From the NCBI GenBank assembly GCA_034436355.1, contig DAOTVQ010000016.1:1-64000 (forward strand): DNA of 64,000 nt, read 5' to 3'. This document shows, one piece after another, positions 33,395-42,513 of this stretch. The notes below the pieces were generated by a model. That model saw only the letters and a program-made list of their open reading frames with translations. It did no database searches and was not told where the DNA came from. The DNA comes from CP2-2F sp034436355 (lineage in GTDB: Bacteria > Chloroflexota > Anaerolineae > Aggregatilineales > UBA2796). The translations under genes and the position numbers were made by a program. The first letter of the stretch is position 1, and every line of letters begins with the position of its first letter.

Positions 33395-34735
33395 ATGCCA
33401 ACTAATGTGATTATGCCGCAACTTGGCGAAAGTGTGGTAGAAGGTACCCTCAGCCGCTGGCTGAAACAAGTCGGTGAGCATGTTGAGGAGTTTGAGGCAA
33501 TTGCCGAAGTGACCACCGATAAAGTGGACACCGAGATTCCCGCGCCTGCCAGCGGAGTCGTCCTAGCAATCCACGTCGCCGAAGGCGAAACTGTAGAGCG
33601 CGGCACGCTGCTGGCTGTGATCGGGCAGCCTGATGAGCAAGCGGCTGCTGCGCCAAACCCACCCTTTGCCCAAGCACACAGCGCGCCCAAAGCTGCCAAC
33701 GGGCAAGCAGCGGCTGCACCGCAAGCGGCAACCGCCCTACAACGCTACAGCCCTGTGGTGGCGCGCATGGCAGCCGAACATAACCTAGACCTAGCCCACA
33801 TCAAGGGGACAGGTCTCGGCGGCAGGGTGACCAAAAAAGACGTAGAGGCATACCTTGCCGCGCAGCGTGGCGCGCCCGCTGCTCAACTTGAACCTTGGGA
33901 ACAGCCCGGCGGCGGTGATCTGTTCAAGCCGACCGATGAAATTTATGCGGCTGCCAGCGGGAAGCCATCTGCCGCTGCGCCGCCGCCAAGCACCGCGCCA
34001 CGCCCTGCTGCGCCGCAGAGCTTTTCACCAAGCACCACACCAGACGGCACACTTGTGCCGCACAGCGCCATACGCCGCAGCATCGCCAAGCATATGGTGG
34101 AGAGCAAACTGCACACCGCGCCGCACGTGACCACCGTCTTTGAGGTGGAGATGACGCGCACAATGGCGCACTGGAAGGCGAACGAAGCACCTTTCGCCGC
34201 GCAAGGTGTGCGCCTCACGCTGACTGCCTACTTCGTGGCGGCGATGGTGCGTGCTGCCCAAGCACAGCCAACGCTCAACAGCCGCTGGACGGACGACGGT
34301 TTGTTCATCCCGCGCAATGTGAACATCGGCATGGCAGTCGCCCTGCAAGAAGGCTTGATCGTGCCTGTCATCAAAAACGCGCAAGACCTGAGCCTGATCG
34401 GCTTGGCGCGGCAAGTGACCGACCTTGCCACCCGCGCCCGTGCCAAGCAGCTTAAGCCCGACGATCTACAAGGTGGTACAATTACCTTGACCAATCACGG
34501 CGTTTCAGGCAGCCTGTTCGCCACGCCGATCATCAACCAGCCGCAATCGGCGATTGTGGGCGTTGGCGCCGTCACCAAGCGCCCTGTGGTCATTACTGAT
34601 GCAGAGGGGAATGATATGCTCGCCATTCGCCCGATGCTCTATGCCACACTGACCTTTGATCACCGTGTGGCGGATGGCGCGCTGGGCGATGCCTTCATGC
34701 GCGTTTTCAAAGAAACGTTAGAGAACTGGAGCTAA
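33395..34735 (+). CDS. bkdB: Branched-chain 2-oxoacid dehydrogenase E2 (lipoyl acyltransferase)
   Basis: 446 residues. One lipoyl domain with the lipoylated Lys43 (EVTTDKVDTEIPAP), an Ala/Pro-rich linker, an E3/E1-binding domain (YSPVVARMAAEHNLDLAHIKGTG), a second linker, and the catalytic acyltransferase domain ending with HRVADG (His423, Asp427). The ATG at 33395 has AAAGGAGAG upstream. The E3 lipoamide dehydrogenase gene is not in the window, so it must be shared or encoded elsewhere. Confidence 0.92.
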   Translation: MPTNVIMPQLGESVVEGTLSRWLKQVGEHVEEFEAIAEVTTDKVDTEIPAPASGVVLAIHVAEGETVERGTLLAVIGQPDEQAAAAPNPPFAQAHSAPKAANGQAAAAPQAATALQRYSPVVARMAAEHNLDLAHIKGTGLGGRVTKKDVEAYLAAQRGAPAAQLEPWEQPGGGDLFKPTDEIYAAASGKPSAAAPPPSTAPRPAAPQSFSPSTTPDGTLVPHSAIRRSIAKHMVESKLHTAPHVTTVFEVEMTRTMAHWKANEAPFAAQGVRLTLTAYFVAAMVRAAQAQPTLNSRWTDDGLFIPRNVNIGMAVALQEGLIVPVIKNAQDLSLIGLARQVTDLATRARAKQLKPDDLQGGTITLTNHGVSGSLFATPIINQPQSAIVGVGAVTKRPVVITDAEGNDMLAIRPMLYATLTFDHRVADGALGDAFMRVFKETLENWS

Positions 34736-34738
34736 CTG

Positions 34739-34945
34739 ATGACTACTGCCGCACCGCCGCTCACTGCTCAGCAATCCCGCCTGATCTTTTTGGCAATTTT
34801 GGCGGCGGCAGTGCTGCTGTGGGCGCGCCGCCGCACGCCGATCACAATCTCGGTGCGCGGCGATAATACGCTCATCACGCTAGATCGCGGCGCTGCCATC
34901 TTTGGCGCCAAGTGGAATACGATCACACTCCATGAAGAAGTTTAG
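34739..34945 (+). CDS. Small single-span membrane protein
   Basis: 68 residues, starting three bases after the E2 stop, with GGAG (34727-34730) seven bases upstream. A single hydrophobic segment (LIFLAILAAAVLLWA) is followed by RRR, so the C-terminal 35 residues should be cytoplasmic, and a short hydrophilic beta-like tail. No family recognised. Position and ribosome-binding site support a real gene in the dehydrogenase transcript. Confidence 0.55.
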   Translation: MTTAAPPLTAQQSRLIFLAILAAAVLLWARRRTPITISVRGDNTLITLDRGAAIFGAKWNTITLHEEV

Positions 34946-34958
34946 TTGAGGTGCTGCC

Positions 34959-35255
34959 ATGCCACGCTATGACTACCGCTGTCGGGTCTGTGAGGTTGTC
35001 TTTGAGGCAAAGCACGGCTTTGCTGATCCGCCGCCGCCTTGCCCGAACGGGCATCCTGAGGTGCAGCGCCTGATCACAACCACGCCACGCCTGCTGAAAG
35101 GCATGGCTGCCCTTACCCGCCCCAACGCCACCAAAGAGGAACTTCAGGCGAAATGGGCAGAAGAAACGCCCAAACTGCGGAAGAAGTTGGTCGAGAAGCT
35201 GGGTGAGGAAACCGTCCGAAAGCATGGCAGCACGCTTGGCAGCGCCGATGATTAG
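34959..35255 (+). CDS. FmdB-type zinc-ribbon protein
   Basis: 98 residues. The N-terminus MPRYDYRCRVCEVVFEAKHGF is the FmdB/regulatory zinc-ribbon signature. The second half of the knuckle reads CPNGHPEVQRL, so one ligand may be His instead of Cys. A charged helical tail of about 50 residues follows. GAGGTG is six bases before the ATG. It is the last gene of the branched-chain dehydrogenase run. Family members are small regulators or accessory proteins of uncertain function. Confidence 0.8.
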   Translation: MPRYDYRCRVCEVVFEAKHGFADPPPPCPNGHPEVQRLITTTPRLLKGMAALTRPNATKEELQAKWAEETPKLRKKLVEKLGEETVRKHGSTLGSADD

Positions 35256-35271
35256 CCAAGCGTGCCGTCCG

Positions 35272-36399
35272 TTAGCCAAGCAGATTGATCACCAAAACGA
35301 CGAGGGCAATGACATTTAGCCCTGCTAGCACCAACACACCCGCTGAAAGCAGTGCGCCACTCGCCGTGCCTGTTGCATCAATCTCGGCGGGAATGCGCGA
35401 GAACGGATCGGATGAGCCGCCGTATTTGCCCCGTCCGCTGCCGCTGAATGTGCTACGCCCTCTGCCACCGATTAAGCTCGGTGGGGCATTGCGCGGGCGG
35501 GCAGGCGCGGCGGGTGTCGATTCAGCATAGCCCTGATTATCCTCCAGCGTCAGCGGCGCATCATAGTCATCTGCATCAAAGCCTTGTTCATCGGCAGGCT
35601 CAGGCGAATACAACGAGTAATCTGGTTGCGAGTCCTCGATCAGGGCATCGTCGGTAAATGCCTGCGCAAAAACGCCCTCAGCGGCACTTTCGCTGTAGGT
35701 TGATTCCTGATCGCTGGAAAAGAGACCGTCATCCGCATAGCCTGTTGAAGCATAGTCATTGCGGAAGCTAAACGGCTCAGACTCCACGGCGGGTGCGCTG
35801 CGCTGATCGCCTGCCCACAAGCCGCCATAGTCGAAGTTATCCAAGTCTTCCAGCGGATCAGCGGGCGCGCTGAACGGCGAATCAGCCGGTGCCGCCGTAA
35901 AGACGCTGTTGGAGGTGCCAAGCGGCAAGTTCTCTAACCAAGCGTCATAGTCTGCGTCCGAGAAGGCGGGTACGCTGCCGCCGCTGCCGTGGGCTGGCAC
36001 ACTCGTTGAGTCCGCGCCCCAATCTACACTGGTTGGTGTGCTGGAGGGGCGCGGCGGCTGTGGTGGGCTGCCAAATGGCGACCCCGCAAACGGATCGGCT
36101 GCCGATGGACTGCTAAACGGCGAGGCTGCAAAGGGATCATCGGTGGCTGTAAGGTGCTGCTGGAGGGCCTGCAAACCTTTGAGCGCCTTTTGGTTGTTCG
36201 GGTTGATGTCGAGGACGTTCTCAAGGCAGATCGCCTGCTCCTCCGCCGTTTCAACGCAAGCGCTCAGCCACAGCCACGCCTGCTCATTCATCCGATCAAC
36301 CTGCACAATGCGCTCTAGCATCAGGCGCGCTTCTGCCTTACGGTTGGCTTTCACCGCGTCAATGGCGCTGCGGAGCATTGCCTCAAGATTAGGTGGCAT
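35272..36399 (-). CDS. Membrane-anchored repeat protein with long acidic linker
   Basis: 375 residues. Residues 1-85 form a helical region like TPR units (AEARLMLERIVQVDRMNEQAWLWLSACVETAEEQAICLENVLDINPNN). A disordered stretch of about 230 residues rich in Asp, Ser, Pro and Ala comes next, and the C-terminus has one hydrophobic helix (LLSAGVLVLAGLNVIALVVLVINLL). The tail anchor would hold the TPR-like head at the inner face. It lies 23 bases downstream of the Ser/Thr kinase stop on the same strand, so it may be a substrate or partner. Function unknown. Confidence 0.75.
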   Translation of the reverse strand: MPPNLEAMLRSAIDAVKANRKAEARLMLERIVQVDRMNEQAWLWLSACVETAEEQAICLENVLDINPNNQKALKGLQALQQHLTATDDPFAASPFSSPSAADPFAGSPFGSPPQPPRPSSTPTSVDWGADSTSVPAHGSGGSVPAFSDADYDAWLENLPLGTSNSVFTAAPADSPFSAPADPLEDLDNFDYGGLWAGDQRSAPAVESEPFSFRNDYASTGYADDGLFSSDQESTYSESAAEGVFAQAFTDDALIEDSQPDYSLYSPEPADEQGFDADDYDAPLTLEDNQGYAESTPAAPARPRNAPPSLIGGRGRSTFSGSGRGKYGGSSDPFSRIPAEIDATGTASGALLSAGVLVLAGLNVIALVVLVINLLG

Positions 36400-36422
36400 G
36401 GCATTTCCCTTCCCAAATCATC

Positions 36423-37979
36423 TTATGGTGCGCTGATCTCGCGCACAATTTCACAACCATTCAGGCGCGTGGAACAGGTGGCAAGGGTCTGCCCTGCACG
36501 CAACACATGGAAAATATCTGCGCCAGCGCTGGGCATCCAAAAGGGCGCCTCACCGCGCCGCAGGTCAAGCCTGTAATCAGGATTGGCGCAGTTAGCAGGC
36601 AGCGCAGCATTGGCTGAAGCTCGGATGACGGCGCACTGCTCAGGCAGCAGGGTGGCGCTGCTTTGGAAATTGGCAGTGCGGTTGCCTTGCTCGAAGCGCA
36701 GTTCGCCTAAGGGCAGCGTTTGGCGGCTGAGGTTGTAGATCACAAAGGCGTTGTTGGTATAGACAAAGCGCACTGCGGGCAGCGCAAACTGACCGTTGGG
36801 CGCGGGCAGCAAGGGCGGTGTAGCCTGTGGTGTTAGTAAATAAGCCATGAGCGCACCAATGCCCGCGATCAGGGCTGCCAAGACGGTGAACGCGAGAACC
36901 TGAAGGCGGGAGGCGCGCTTCTGTGCCAGCCGTGCTGTATGCACGGAACGGCTTGGGTTGGTGGGGTCTTCGGAGACAGCCGGAAGGGGGCGCTTGGCGA
37001 TGGAGTCGGGTCTAGCCGTTTGGCTGGCAGGGAGCAAAGGCGTTGGGCTTGGGTCTGCCACAGCAAGATCCGAGGCGCTTAGCACATCGCCGCTGAGTTT
37101 AATATTTTGCGGCTTGCCGCTGAATGCTTCGCGCAGGGCGGTGGCGAACTGGCGGGCGGTTTGCCACCGTGCTTCGGGGCGTTTTTCCAATGCCTTTAGG
37201 ATGACTTGCTCAACTGCCTCTGAAAGTTCGGGGCGCATGCTGCGTGGTGGCGGTGGCGGCGTGGAAATGTGCAGCAGGGCAAGGCTCATCGCGGAGTCGG
37301 CATCGAACGGCGTTTGCCCGGTCACCATCTCATAGACGATCACGCCCAGCGAGTAAATATCGCTCTGTGGCACGGCCCGATCAGAGGCAACCGCCTGCTC
37401 TGGTGCGATGTAGCGCGGCGTGCCAAAGGCAGTGCCAAGCGTGTTATCGCCGCTGGTCTCCATCAACAGACCGAAATCCATCAGGATGGCGTGCTTATCA
37501 CTGCTGAGCATCACATTGGAAGGCTTGATGTCGCGGTGAATAACGCCACTCCTGTGGGCATAGTCCAGCGCAGCGCTCACATCATCCACAATGCTGAGCA
37601 GTTGTTCAGTTTCGATGAAACGCTTCTGGGTGCGAAGGCGCTTCAGCTTTTGGAGCAGGGTCTGCCCTTCCAGAAGGCGCATGGCAAGGTAATAAAGGCT
37701 TTCACCCTGCCCGAACTGATAGACGGTGACGATATTGGGATGGTGCAGGTTTGCTACGGCACGCGCCTCACGGAAGAAGCGCTGCTTCATCTCATCACTA
37801 TCTTCAGACTGTGGGTTGATAACCTTAATGGCGGCGCTGCGGTGCAAGTTGGCATCAAAGCCTTCGTAGACACGCGCCATGCCGCCGCGCCCGATCAAGC
37901 GTCGAATTTCATAATCACCTAAGCGCGTCCCGATCAGCGGGTCGGCTGTGGTTGCAGAGTTTTTGGGGGAAGTAGCCAC
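36423..37979 (-). CDS. Transmembrane Ser/Thr protein kinase
   Basis: 518 residues. The Hanks-type kinase domain (about 21-290) has the Gly-rich IGRGGMARVYEG, Lys52, catalytic HRDIKPSN (Asp150), DFG-like MDFGLL (Asp168), and GTPRYIAPEQ. A linker and one helix (VLAFTVLAALIAGIGALMAYLL near 358-380) lead to an extracytoplasmic domain of about 135 residues that resembles no PASTA module. It contains YNLSRQTLPLGELRF and two Cys pairs near its end. It starts 25 bases after the pseudo-receiver gene and precedes the TPR-like gene in one transcript. Confidence 0.9.
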   Translation of the reverse strand: MATSPKNSATTADPLIGTRLGDYEIRRLIGRGGMARVYEGFDANLHRSAAIKVINPQSEDSDEMKQRFFREARAVANLHHPNIVTVYQFGQGESLYYLAMRLLEGQTLLQKLKRLRTQKRFIETEQLLSIVDDVSAALDYAHRSGVIHRDIKPSNVMLSSDKHAILMDFGLLMETSGDNTLGTAFGTPRYIAPEQAVASDRAVPQSDIYSLGVIVYEMVTGQTPFDADSAMSLALLHISTPPPPPRSMRPELSEAVEQVILKALEKRPEARWQTARQFATALREAFSGKPQNIKLSGDVLSASDLAVADPSPTPLLPASQTARPDSIAKRPLPAVSEDPTNPSRSVHTARLAQKRASRLQVLAFTVLAALIAGIGALMAYLLTPQATPPLLPAPNGQFALPAVRFVYTNNAFVIYNLSRQTLPLGELRFEQGNRTANFQSSATLLPEQCAVIRASANAALPANCANPDYRLDLRRGEAPFWMPSAGADIFHVLRAGQTLATCSTRLNGCEIVREISAP

Positions 37980-38003
37980 AGGTTGCTGCTCACGGCTTTT
38001 CGC

Positions 38004-39167
38004 TTATTCGTCTATATCGCCAATGATACCCTGCATCAGCGCATCGTCAAAGGTAATGCGGCTGTCAGGGGCAAGGGCAAGGGCGCTCTCTGCCAGTTTA
38101 TCTGGGTCAAACATCGCCTCAGCCTGCTGCAAATCGACGCTGTCCAAGCCATCAAGGAGGCTCGGATCAAAATTGGTGATGGGCTGTGCAGCAGGGGGTT
38201 GGGTGACGATACTGCTGGGCATGACGGGCTTCTCTGCGGCGGGCGCAGCCGCGGCTGCGGTCAGCGCACGCATATCTTGTGTGCGGGTCTTACGTTTGGC
38301 GTGTGGTTCGGGCTTGGGGTGCAGGGATGGGGAAGACGGTTTCGGGTCAAAGGCCACCTCGCCGACCAGCTCCAACATCTCGTTGATGGCGGTGCTGCCA
38401 TAGCGCTTGACATTGCCAAGCGCGGTTGGTGGCGCGTTACGGTCAAAGACCAAGATGATGAAGTGGTGCAAGCCTAAACTTAGCCCAAAGACGGTGCTGC
38501 GCTCTGCATCGTAATATTTCAGCACACGCGGCTGGTTGCCAAGGGCGGGCAGCATCTTGATGGTGTTGCCAAAGCCGGGCGCAAGCGCAGCAGCGAACAG
38601 GTCACGGTCAACGTAGCCGGCTGCACCATCATAGCCGATCACCTTCCCGTTACGGTCGGCAAGGATGACAGCCATCGCATTCACGTTCCGCATCAGATCA
38701 AACATAATCTTCTGGAGGGCAGCGGTGTATTCCAGTGGTGGCACGGGGATAATTTCATCGGGCGAGGCATCGCGTGGGGCAGCCTCAGGGCCGTCGAGGG
38801 CAATTCGCAGCGCACGGATGAAGGTTTCGGGTGCCATCGGGCGGCGCAAATATTGGAAGGGTGATTGGGCGATGGTTTCAGCATCCAGTTCGGGATCGCC
38901 CTCCTCGCCGACCACGATCACGGGCAAAGCAGCCATCTCGCGCTTCGCCATCAAAGCAAGGATGGTGCCACTGTTTGCCTCCAGCAAGGTCTGGCTGCTG
39001 ATGAGCAGGTCGGGCGCCACGGCGCGCAGTTCCAGCATGGCATCATCGCCGCTGTAGGTTTCGATCAGGCGCGGACGGCGATCCATGAGTTCCATCGCAG
39101 CACGCACGAGGTGGTAGAGTTTCTGCTGCGGGTCAACAACGATTATTCTCGGACTGCTTGTAGACAT
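38004..39167 (-). CDS. Degenerate receiver fused to a roadblock/LC7-like domain
   Basis: 387 residues. The first 125 have the receiver fold (RIIVVDPQQKLYHLVRAAMEL) but lack key residues: the second acidic residue is missing, the phospho-acceptor position is Ser58 (PDLLISSQT), and the conserved Lys is Arg (YLRRPM). It should not accept phosphate. Residues about 145-270 (LQKIMFDLMRNVNAMAVILADRNGKVIGYDGAAG) resemble roadblock/LC7 domains, which partner small GTPases. The remainder is disordered and Ala/Pro-rich. It is the first gene of a unit with the kinase and TPR-like genes. AGGTGA precedes the ATG. Confidence 0.72.
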   Translation of the reverse strand: MSTSSPRIIVVDPQQKLYHLVRAAMELMDRRPRLIETYSGDDAMLELRAVAPDLLISSQTLLEANSGTILALMAKREMAALPVIVVGEEGDPELDAETIAQSPFQYLRRPMAPETFIRALRIALDGPEAAPRDASPDEIIPVPPLEYTAALQKIMFDLMRNVNAMAVILADRNGKVIGYDGAAGYVDRDLFAAALAPGFGNTIKMLPALGNQPRVLKYYDAERSTVFGLSLGLHHFIILVFDRNAPPTALGNVKRYGSTAINEMLELVGEVAFDPKPSSPSLHPKPEPHAKRKTRTQDMRALTAAAAAPAAEKPVMPSSIVTQPPAAQPITNFDPSLLDGLDSVDLQQAEAMFDPDKLAESALALAPDSRITFDDALMQGIIGDIDE

Positions 39168-39241
39168 ACTTCACCTACCAATAGTTTGGGCGATCAAACC
39201 AAAATGCGGCGTCGCTTTGATGAACGTTAGGGATACTTTCC

Positions 39242-39247
39242 ATTATA
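39242..39247 (-). promoter_or_regulatory. -10 element before the pseudo-receiver/kinase unit
   Basis: Minus-strand TATAAT (39247-39242) about 75 bp upstream of the ATG at 39167. No good -35 is seen at 17 bp. The remainder of the 135-bp gap to the next gene is without features. Confidence 0.4.
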
Positions 39248-39302
39248 CCCTAAAAGCTAAGCAGGGCAGCAGCCTTGCCTCTGAACAGTTTGTGAAAAAT
39301 TT

Positions 39303-40766
39303 TTATTTGGTATGCATAGCTGCACCGCTGGGTCTGCCGAGCGAGGTTTTGGTGGGCTTATCCTTTGGCGCGGTGCTGGCTGCGCTGTAGCGCATCGCTA
39401 ATAAGATGCTCACTTTAGTGCCTTTGCCGGGCGCACTGTCAAGGCGCAGTTGTGCATCAATGGCTTGGGCGCGTTCACGCATGTTGACCATTCCTAAGCT
39501 GCCGCGTGCTTCATAGTTGCCATTGACGGACGCCACGTCAAAGCCTATGCCATAGTCTTGCACTTCCACCAGCACATGCCGACCCTGCCGCAGGAAACGG
39601 ATATCAATGTGCGTTGTTTGGGCATATTTTCGGGCATTGCCCACCGCTTCCTCAATGATGTAGAACAAAGGACCTTGGCGATGCGGCTCGATTAGGTCTA
39701 CAACACCCTCTTCGGCGGAAATGTGAAGCGGCAGGTTATGCGTCTCAAGCATCTTATGGCTAAACTGCTCTAGGGCGGGCAAAATGCCTTGCGATTCCAA
39801 GACCAGCGGGCGCAGCGTAAAGAGCATATGCCGCAGATTCTTGATCGTCTCGCGGGCGGTGGTCTCTATCTGATGCAGCTCGGCGGAGAGGTCTTCAGCC
39901 TTGCCTTTCTTCACCAATTGGCGGCAATAATCGAGGCGCATGGCGATTAGAGAGACTTGTTGTGTCGGTCCGTCGTGCAGATCGCGGGCGAGTTTTTTAC
40001 GCGCCTCTTCCTCAACTTCGATCAAGCGGTCGCGCTCTTGGCGCAGATTGGTGTAGAGGATGGCATTTTGGATTGCCATCGCCGCTTGGGTGCTGATGGC
40101 AGTCAGCAATGAGGCTTGCTCAGGCGAAAAAGCCTTGCTGCGCGTGCTGCTGAAGATCAGCACACCATACGTCTCAAAGCCAACGCGCAGCGGAATAAGC
40201 ATCACAGAGCGGGCGCTGTGCATTGCCACAAAGTAGATCAGTTCTGCGTCGTTACCCGTGCCATCCGCAAAGACTGGCTCAGCGTGCTGTAAGGTTTGGG
40301 CAAGCAAGCCTTCCTCGCCGGCTAACACCAATGCCTGATCACGCGGCGGCAGCCCGCGTGAACTTGCCACATGCAGCTTGTCGTCATCTTCAAAGAGCAG
40401 CACTGCGCTGGTTAGGCGTGCCTCACTCGCACCAACACGCAAGCCAAGCAGACCGATGTCTAAGGCTGTGTTGAGCGCCTTTTCATAATCAAGCGAGGCG
40501 CCCAGCGCGTTGGTGATCTCAGCCAAAGCACGCGCACGGTCATGCGCGCTTTGCAGCACGCTATCCATCTGCGCCTGACGGGCAGCCGATTGCTGAACAA
40601 AGGTCGTGCGGCGGCTCAGGAAGCCTAGCACGGCGGCGGTAATAAGCAGCACTGCACCGCCAACCAACAGCCCATCGGTGATGCCGCTGCCCATTGCCAA
40701 CCCTGCAATAAACGCGCCAAGCGTTACAGCAAGGATCATAATCATTCTAAGCATAGGATGCACCAC
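39303..40766 (-). CDS. GAF-domain sensor histidine kinase, NarL-partner type
   Basis: 487 residues. Two N-terminal helices with a very short loop (MIMILAVTLGAFIAGLAM and LLVGGAVLLITAAVLGFL) are followed by a GAF domain (about 75-240), then the HisKA_3 phosphoacceptor region ARDLHDGPTQQVSLIAMRL and an ATPase domain with EEAVGNARKYAQTT, DYGIGF and GSLGMVNMRERA. DLHDG marks kinases that pair with LuxR-type regulators, but none is adjacent. GTG codons begin the frame; an ATG at 40754 is an alternative start. It may be transcribed by read-through from the tRNA or from its own promoter. Confidence 0.88.
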   Translation of the reverse strand: MVHPMLRMIMILAVTLGAFIAGLAMGSGITDGLLVGGAVLLITAAVLGFLSRRTTFVQQSAARQAQMDSVLQSAHDRARALAEITNALGASLDYEKALNTALDIGLLGLRVGASEARLTSAVLLFEDDDKLHVASSRGLPPRDQALVLAGEEGLLAQTLQHAEPVFADGTGNDAELIYFVAMHSARSVMLIPLRVGFETYGVLIFSSTRSKAFSPEQASLLTAISTQAAMAIQNAILYTNLRQERDRLIEVEEEARKKLARDLHDGPTQQVSLIAMRLDYCRQLVKKGKAEDLSAELHQIETTARETIKNLRHMLFTLRPLVLESQGILPALEQFSHKMLETHNLPLHISAEEGVVDLIEPHRQGPLFYIIEEAVGNARKYAQTTHIDIRFLRQGRHVLVEVQDYGIGFDVASVNGNYEARGSLGMVNMRERAQAIDAQLRLDSAPGKGTKVSILLAMRYSAASTAPKDKPTKTSLGRPSGAAMHTK

Positions 40767-40822
40767 GCTTCTTTACTCATCACGTTCAGGTTGTCTACGT
40801 TGTCTGCCATGCTGAGCTAACC

Positions 40823-40856
40823 AAAACAAAAATGCCGCAAGGCGCTCCTTTGCGGC
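40823..40856 (-). terminator. Intrinsic terminator after tRNA-Val
   Basis: In minus-strand reading, GCCGCAAAG...CTTGCGGC (stem of 7-8 bp, short loop) is followed by ATTTTTGTTTT. It lies 22 bases downstream of the tRNA. Confidence 0.75.
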
Positions 40857-40878
40857 GTGCAGTGCTATCAAGACAGTG

Positions 40879-40952
<74 letters not shown>

Positions 40953-40964
40953 TTAGTGCATGAT

Positions 40965-40993
40965 AGTATAGCACACCCGACCTTGCTTGGCAA
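40965..40993 (-). promoter_or_regulatory. tRNA-Val promoter
   Basis: Minus-strand TTGCCA (40993-40988), 17-bp spacer and TATACT (40970-40965), ending 12 bp before the tRNA 5' end. Confidence 0.65.
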
Positions 40994-41120
40994 GGCTTAC
41001 CTTTCAAGGAAGTTGCCCACTGCTAACACTGTATTCGCCTTTACCTATCATTATGGCACATTCCGACGCAAGCGCTATAGGTTACATCTCTTAATTGCAT
41101 ATCGGTTTTGAAACGTTTTC

Positions 41121-41846
41121 TTAATTTTCGGTGCGGCGGGGTGCAATCGAATCAACATGCCCTAGCACACCGACCAGTTCCAGCAGTGGCTGTTCTGCCT
41201 GATCAAGCAGGCGGAAAACGCTGAAGCCGCCTAACCAAACGCCCAACAAACGCACCCGCGAAAGCACGCTTTCGCCCTGTGCCACAAAGCCGCACAGCAG
41301 CGTTTCATCAGGCAGCGTGCTGGCACTTTGCACAAGCAAACTTAGCCGTGCGCCGCCTTCCACCTGAGGTAACTGTTCTAAATCGCGCCAATAGACGCCT
41401 TCTTGGGCGCCTTGCTGAATGCCCTCAGCATCCACCAAGCGCGCTGCCTGAAACGCATAGCGCTCGCCATTGCGCGCCGTGAAAGTGCCGCTGTAGCCAT
41501 CGGCTGATGCCTGTGCGCTGAGCGCCGCACCGCCTGCGCTGCTCAGCCGCCAAATGCCATCCTCGCGCACGCTCTGCCCCAGCCAACCACTGATCGTCTG
41601 CCATAAGCCATCTTCTGCCGAACAGGCTAAGGCACGTGCGTTGTCCGCACCGATCATCAGCGCCACAACACCTACAGCGCGCCCGTCCACATCCAGCAGC
41701 GCACCATGATAGGTGACGGCTGGCTCAAGCGGAAGGCGCGTCACCTCTGGCGGCAGCGTCGGCAGGATGGCGGGGTCTTGCAGGGGCGCACAGGCGGCGC
41801 TCAGCACGCACAGCGCCAAGCAAGCAACAAGGCGACGTACAATCAT
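41121..41846 (-). CDS. Hypothetical lipoprotein
   Basis: 241 residues. The signal sequence ends in a lipobox LSAAC (Cys19), followed by a short Pro/Leu/Thr linker. The rest is a beta-rich domain with no recognised motif (VTYHGALLDVDGRAVGVVALM...). Translational coupling by ATGA to the upstream flavin reductase gene is the only clue to context. Function unknown. Confidence 0.65.
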   Translation of the reverse strand: MIVRRLVACLALCVLSAACAPLQDPAILPTLPPEVTRLPLEPAVTYHGALLDVDGRAVGVVALMIGADNARALACSAEDGLWQTISGWLGQSVREDGIWRLSSAGGAALSAQASADGYSGTFTARNGERYAFQAARLVDAEGIQQGAQEGVYWRDLEQLPQVEGGARLSLLVQSASTLPDETLLCGFVAQGESVLSRVRLLGVWLGGFSVFRLLDQAEQPLLELVGVLGHVDSIAPRRTEN

Positions 41847-42337
41847 TTCTGTGGCACAAGGTTGTGATATTGACGATTGTAATAAATCAGCGGCGTATTA
41901 TCAGCAGTGCTGAGCGCATAGACCACTTCACCAATGAAGATGGTGTGTGTATATGTATCATGCGCGGCGCGCACCACGCAATCCAGCAAGCCAACCGCAC
42001 CCACCAACAATGGCGCACCGGTCTCGGCTGTCACATATTCTACGCCGTCGAAGCGATCACCCGTCACGGTCGGGTCGAAGCCCGCAAAACGCTGCGAGAG
42101 GTCGGCTTGCCCTGTGGCAAGCAGCGAGACCCCGAAACTGCCCGCACGCTTCACATAGTCATGGGCGAAGGCACTTTTATTCAGGCAGACCAAGACCGTT
42201 GGCGGCTCTAGCGAGACGGAGGTGAAACTGCTGACGGTCATCCCAACGCGCACGCCTTCGAAAGCGGCGGTCACAACGGTGACGCCCGTCACCCATTGGC
42301 GCATGGTGGCGCGCAGTGCATTTGAATCAACAGGCAT
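41843..42337 (-). CDS. Flavin reductase-like FMN-binding protein
   Basis: 164 residues from the ATG at 42337, which has AGGA eight bases upstream; a TTG at 42367 would add ten residues. LRATMRQWVTGVTVVTA, GMTVSSFTSVSLEPPTVLVCLNKS, GSFGVSLLA and a late HTIFIGEVV follow the flavin-reductase-like fold, with the SFTSVSLEPP segment contacting FMN. Members reduce flavin for two-component monooxygenases, but no oxygenase is adjacent. It overlaps the lipoprotein gene by four bases. Confidence 0.85.
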   Translation of the reverse strand: MPVDSNALRATMRQWVTGVTVVTAAFEGVRVGMTVSSFTSVSLEPPTVLVCLNKSAFAHDYVKRAGSFGVSLLATGQADLSQRFAGFDPTVTGDRFDGVEYVTAETGAPLLVGAVGLLDCVVRAAHDTYTHTIFIGEVVYALSTADNTPLIYYNRQYHNLVPQK

Positions 42338-42513
42338 AAGGCAATCCTGCTCTGGTGTAATCCTCAACCCTACCCATGATTATAGAGCCTTCGGGCAAAT
42401 CTGCCGCACAAACCCAACCTAAACATCAGAGGATGCTGAGAATGAGAGCGGAAGGCTACCCTGTTGCTGCACAATGATCGTATATCTTTAATAAGAAAGC
42501 GAGGATACCTACC

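Noticed and set aside
32413..33699. A 428-codon open frame on the minus strand opposite E1 beta and E2
   Set aside because: It is antisense to a clearly conserved enzyme, has no recognisable domain and shows composition expected of a mirror of GC-rich codons.
31368..34735. Annotation as pyruvate dehydrogenase
   Set aside because: RQMPSHWGSK and SDDDDRSYRP in E1 alpha and GKRGGVFRATMGLYEKYG in E1 beta favour the branched-chain type. Broad specificity that includes pyruvate cannot be excluded.
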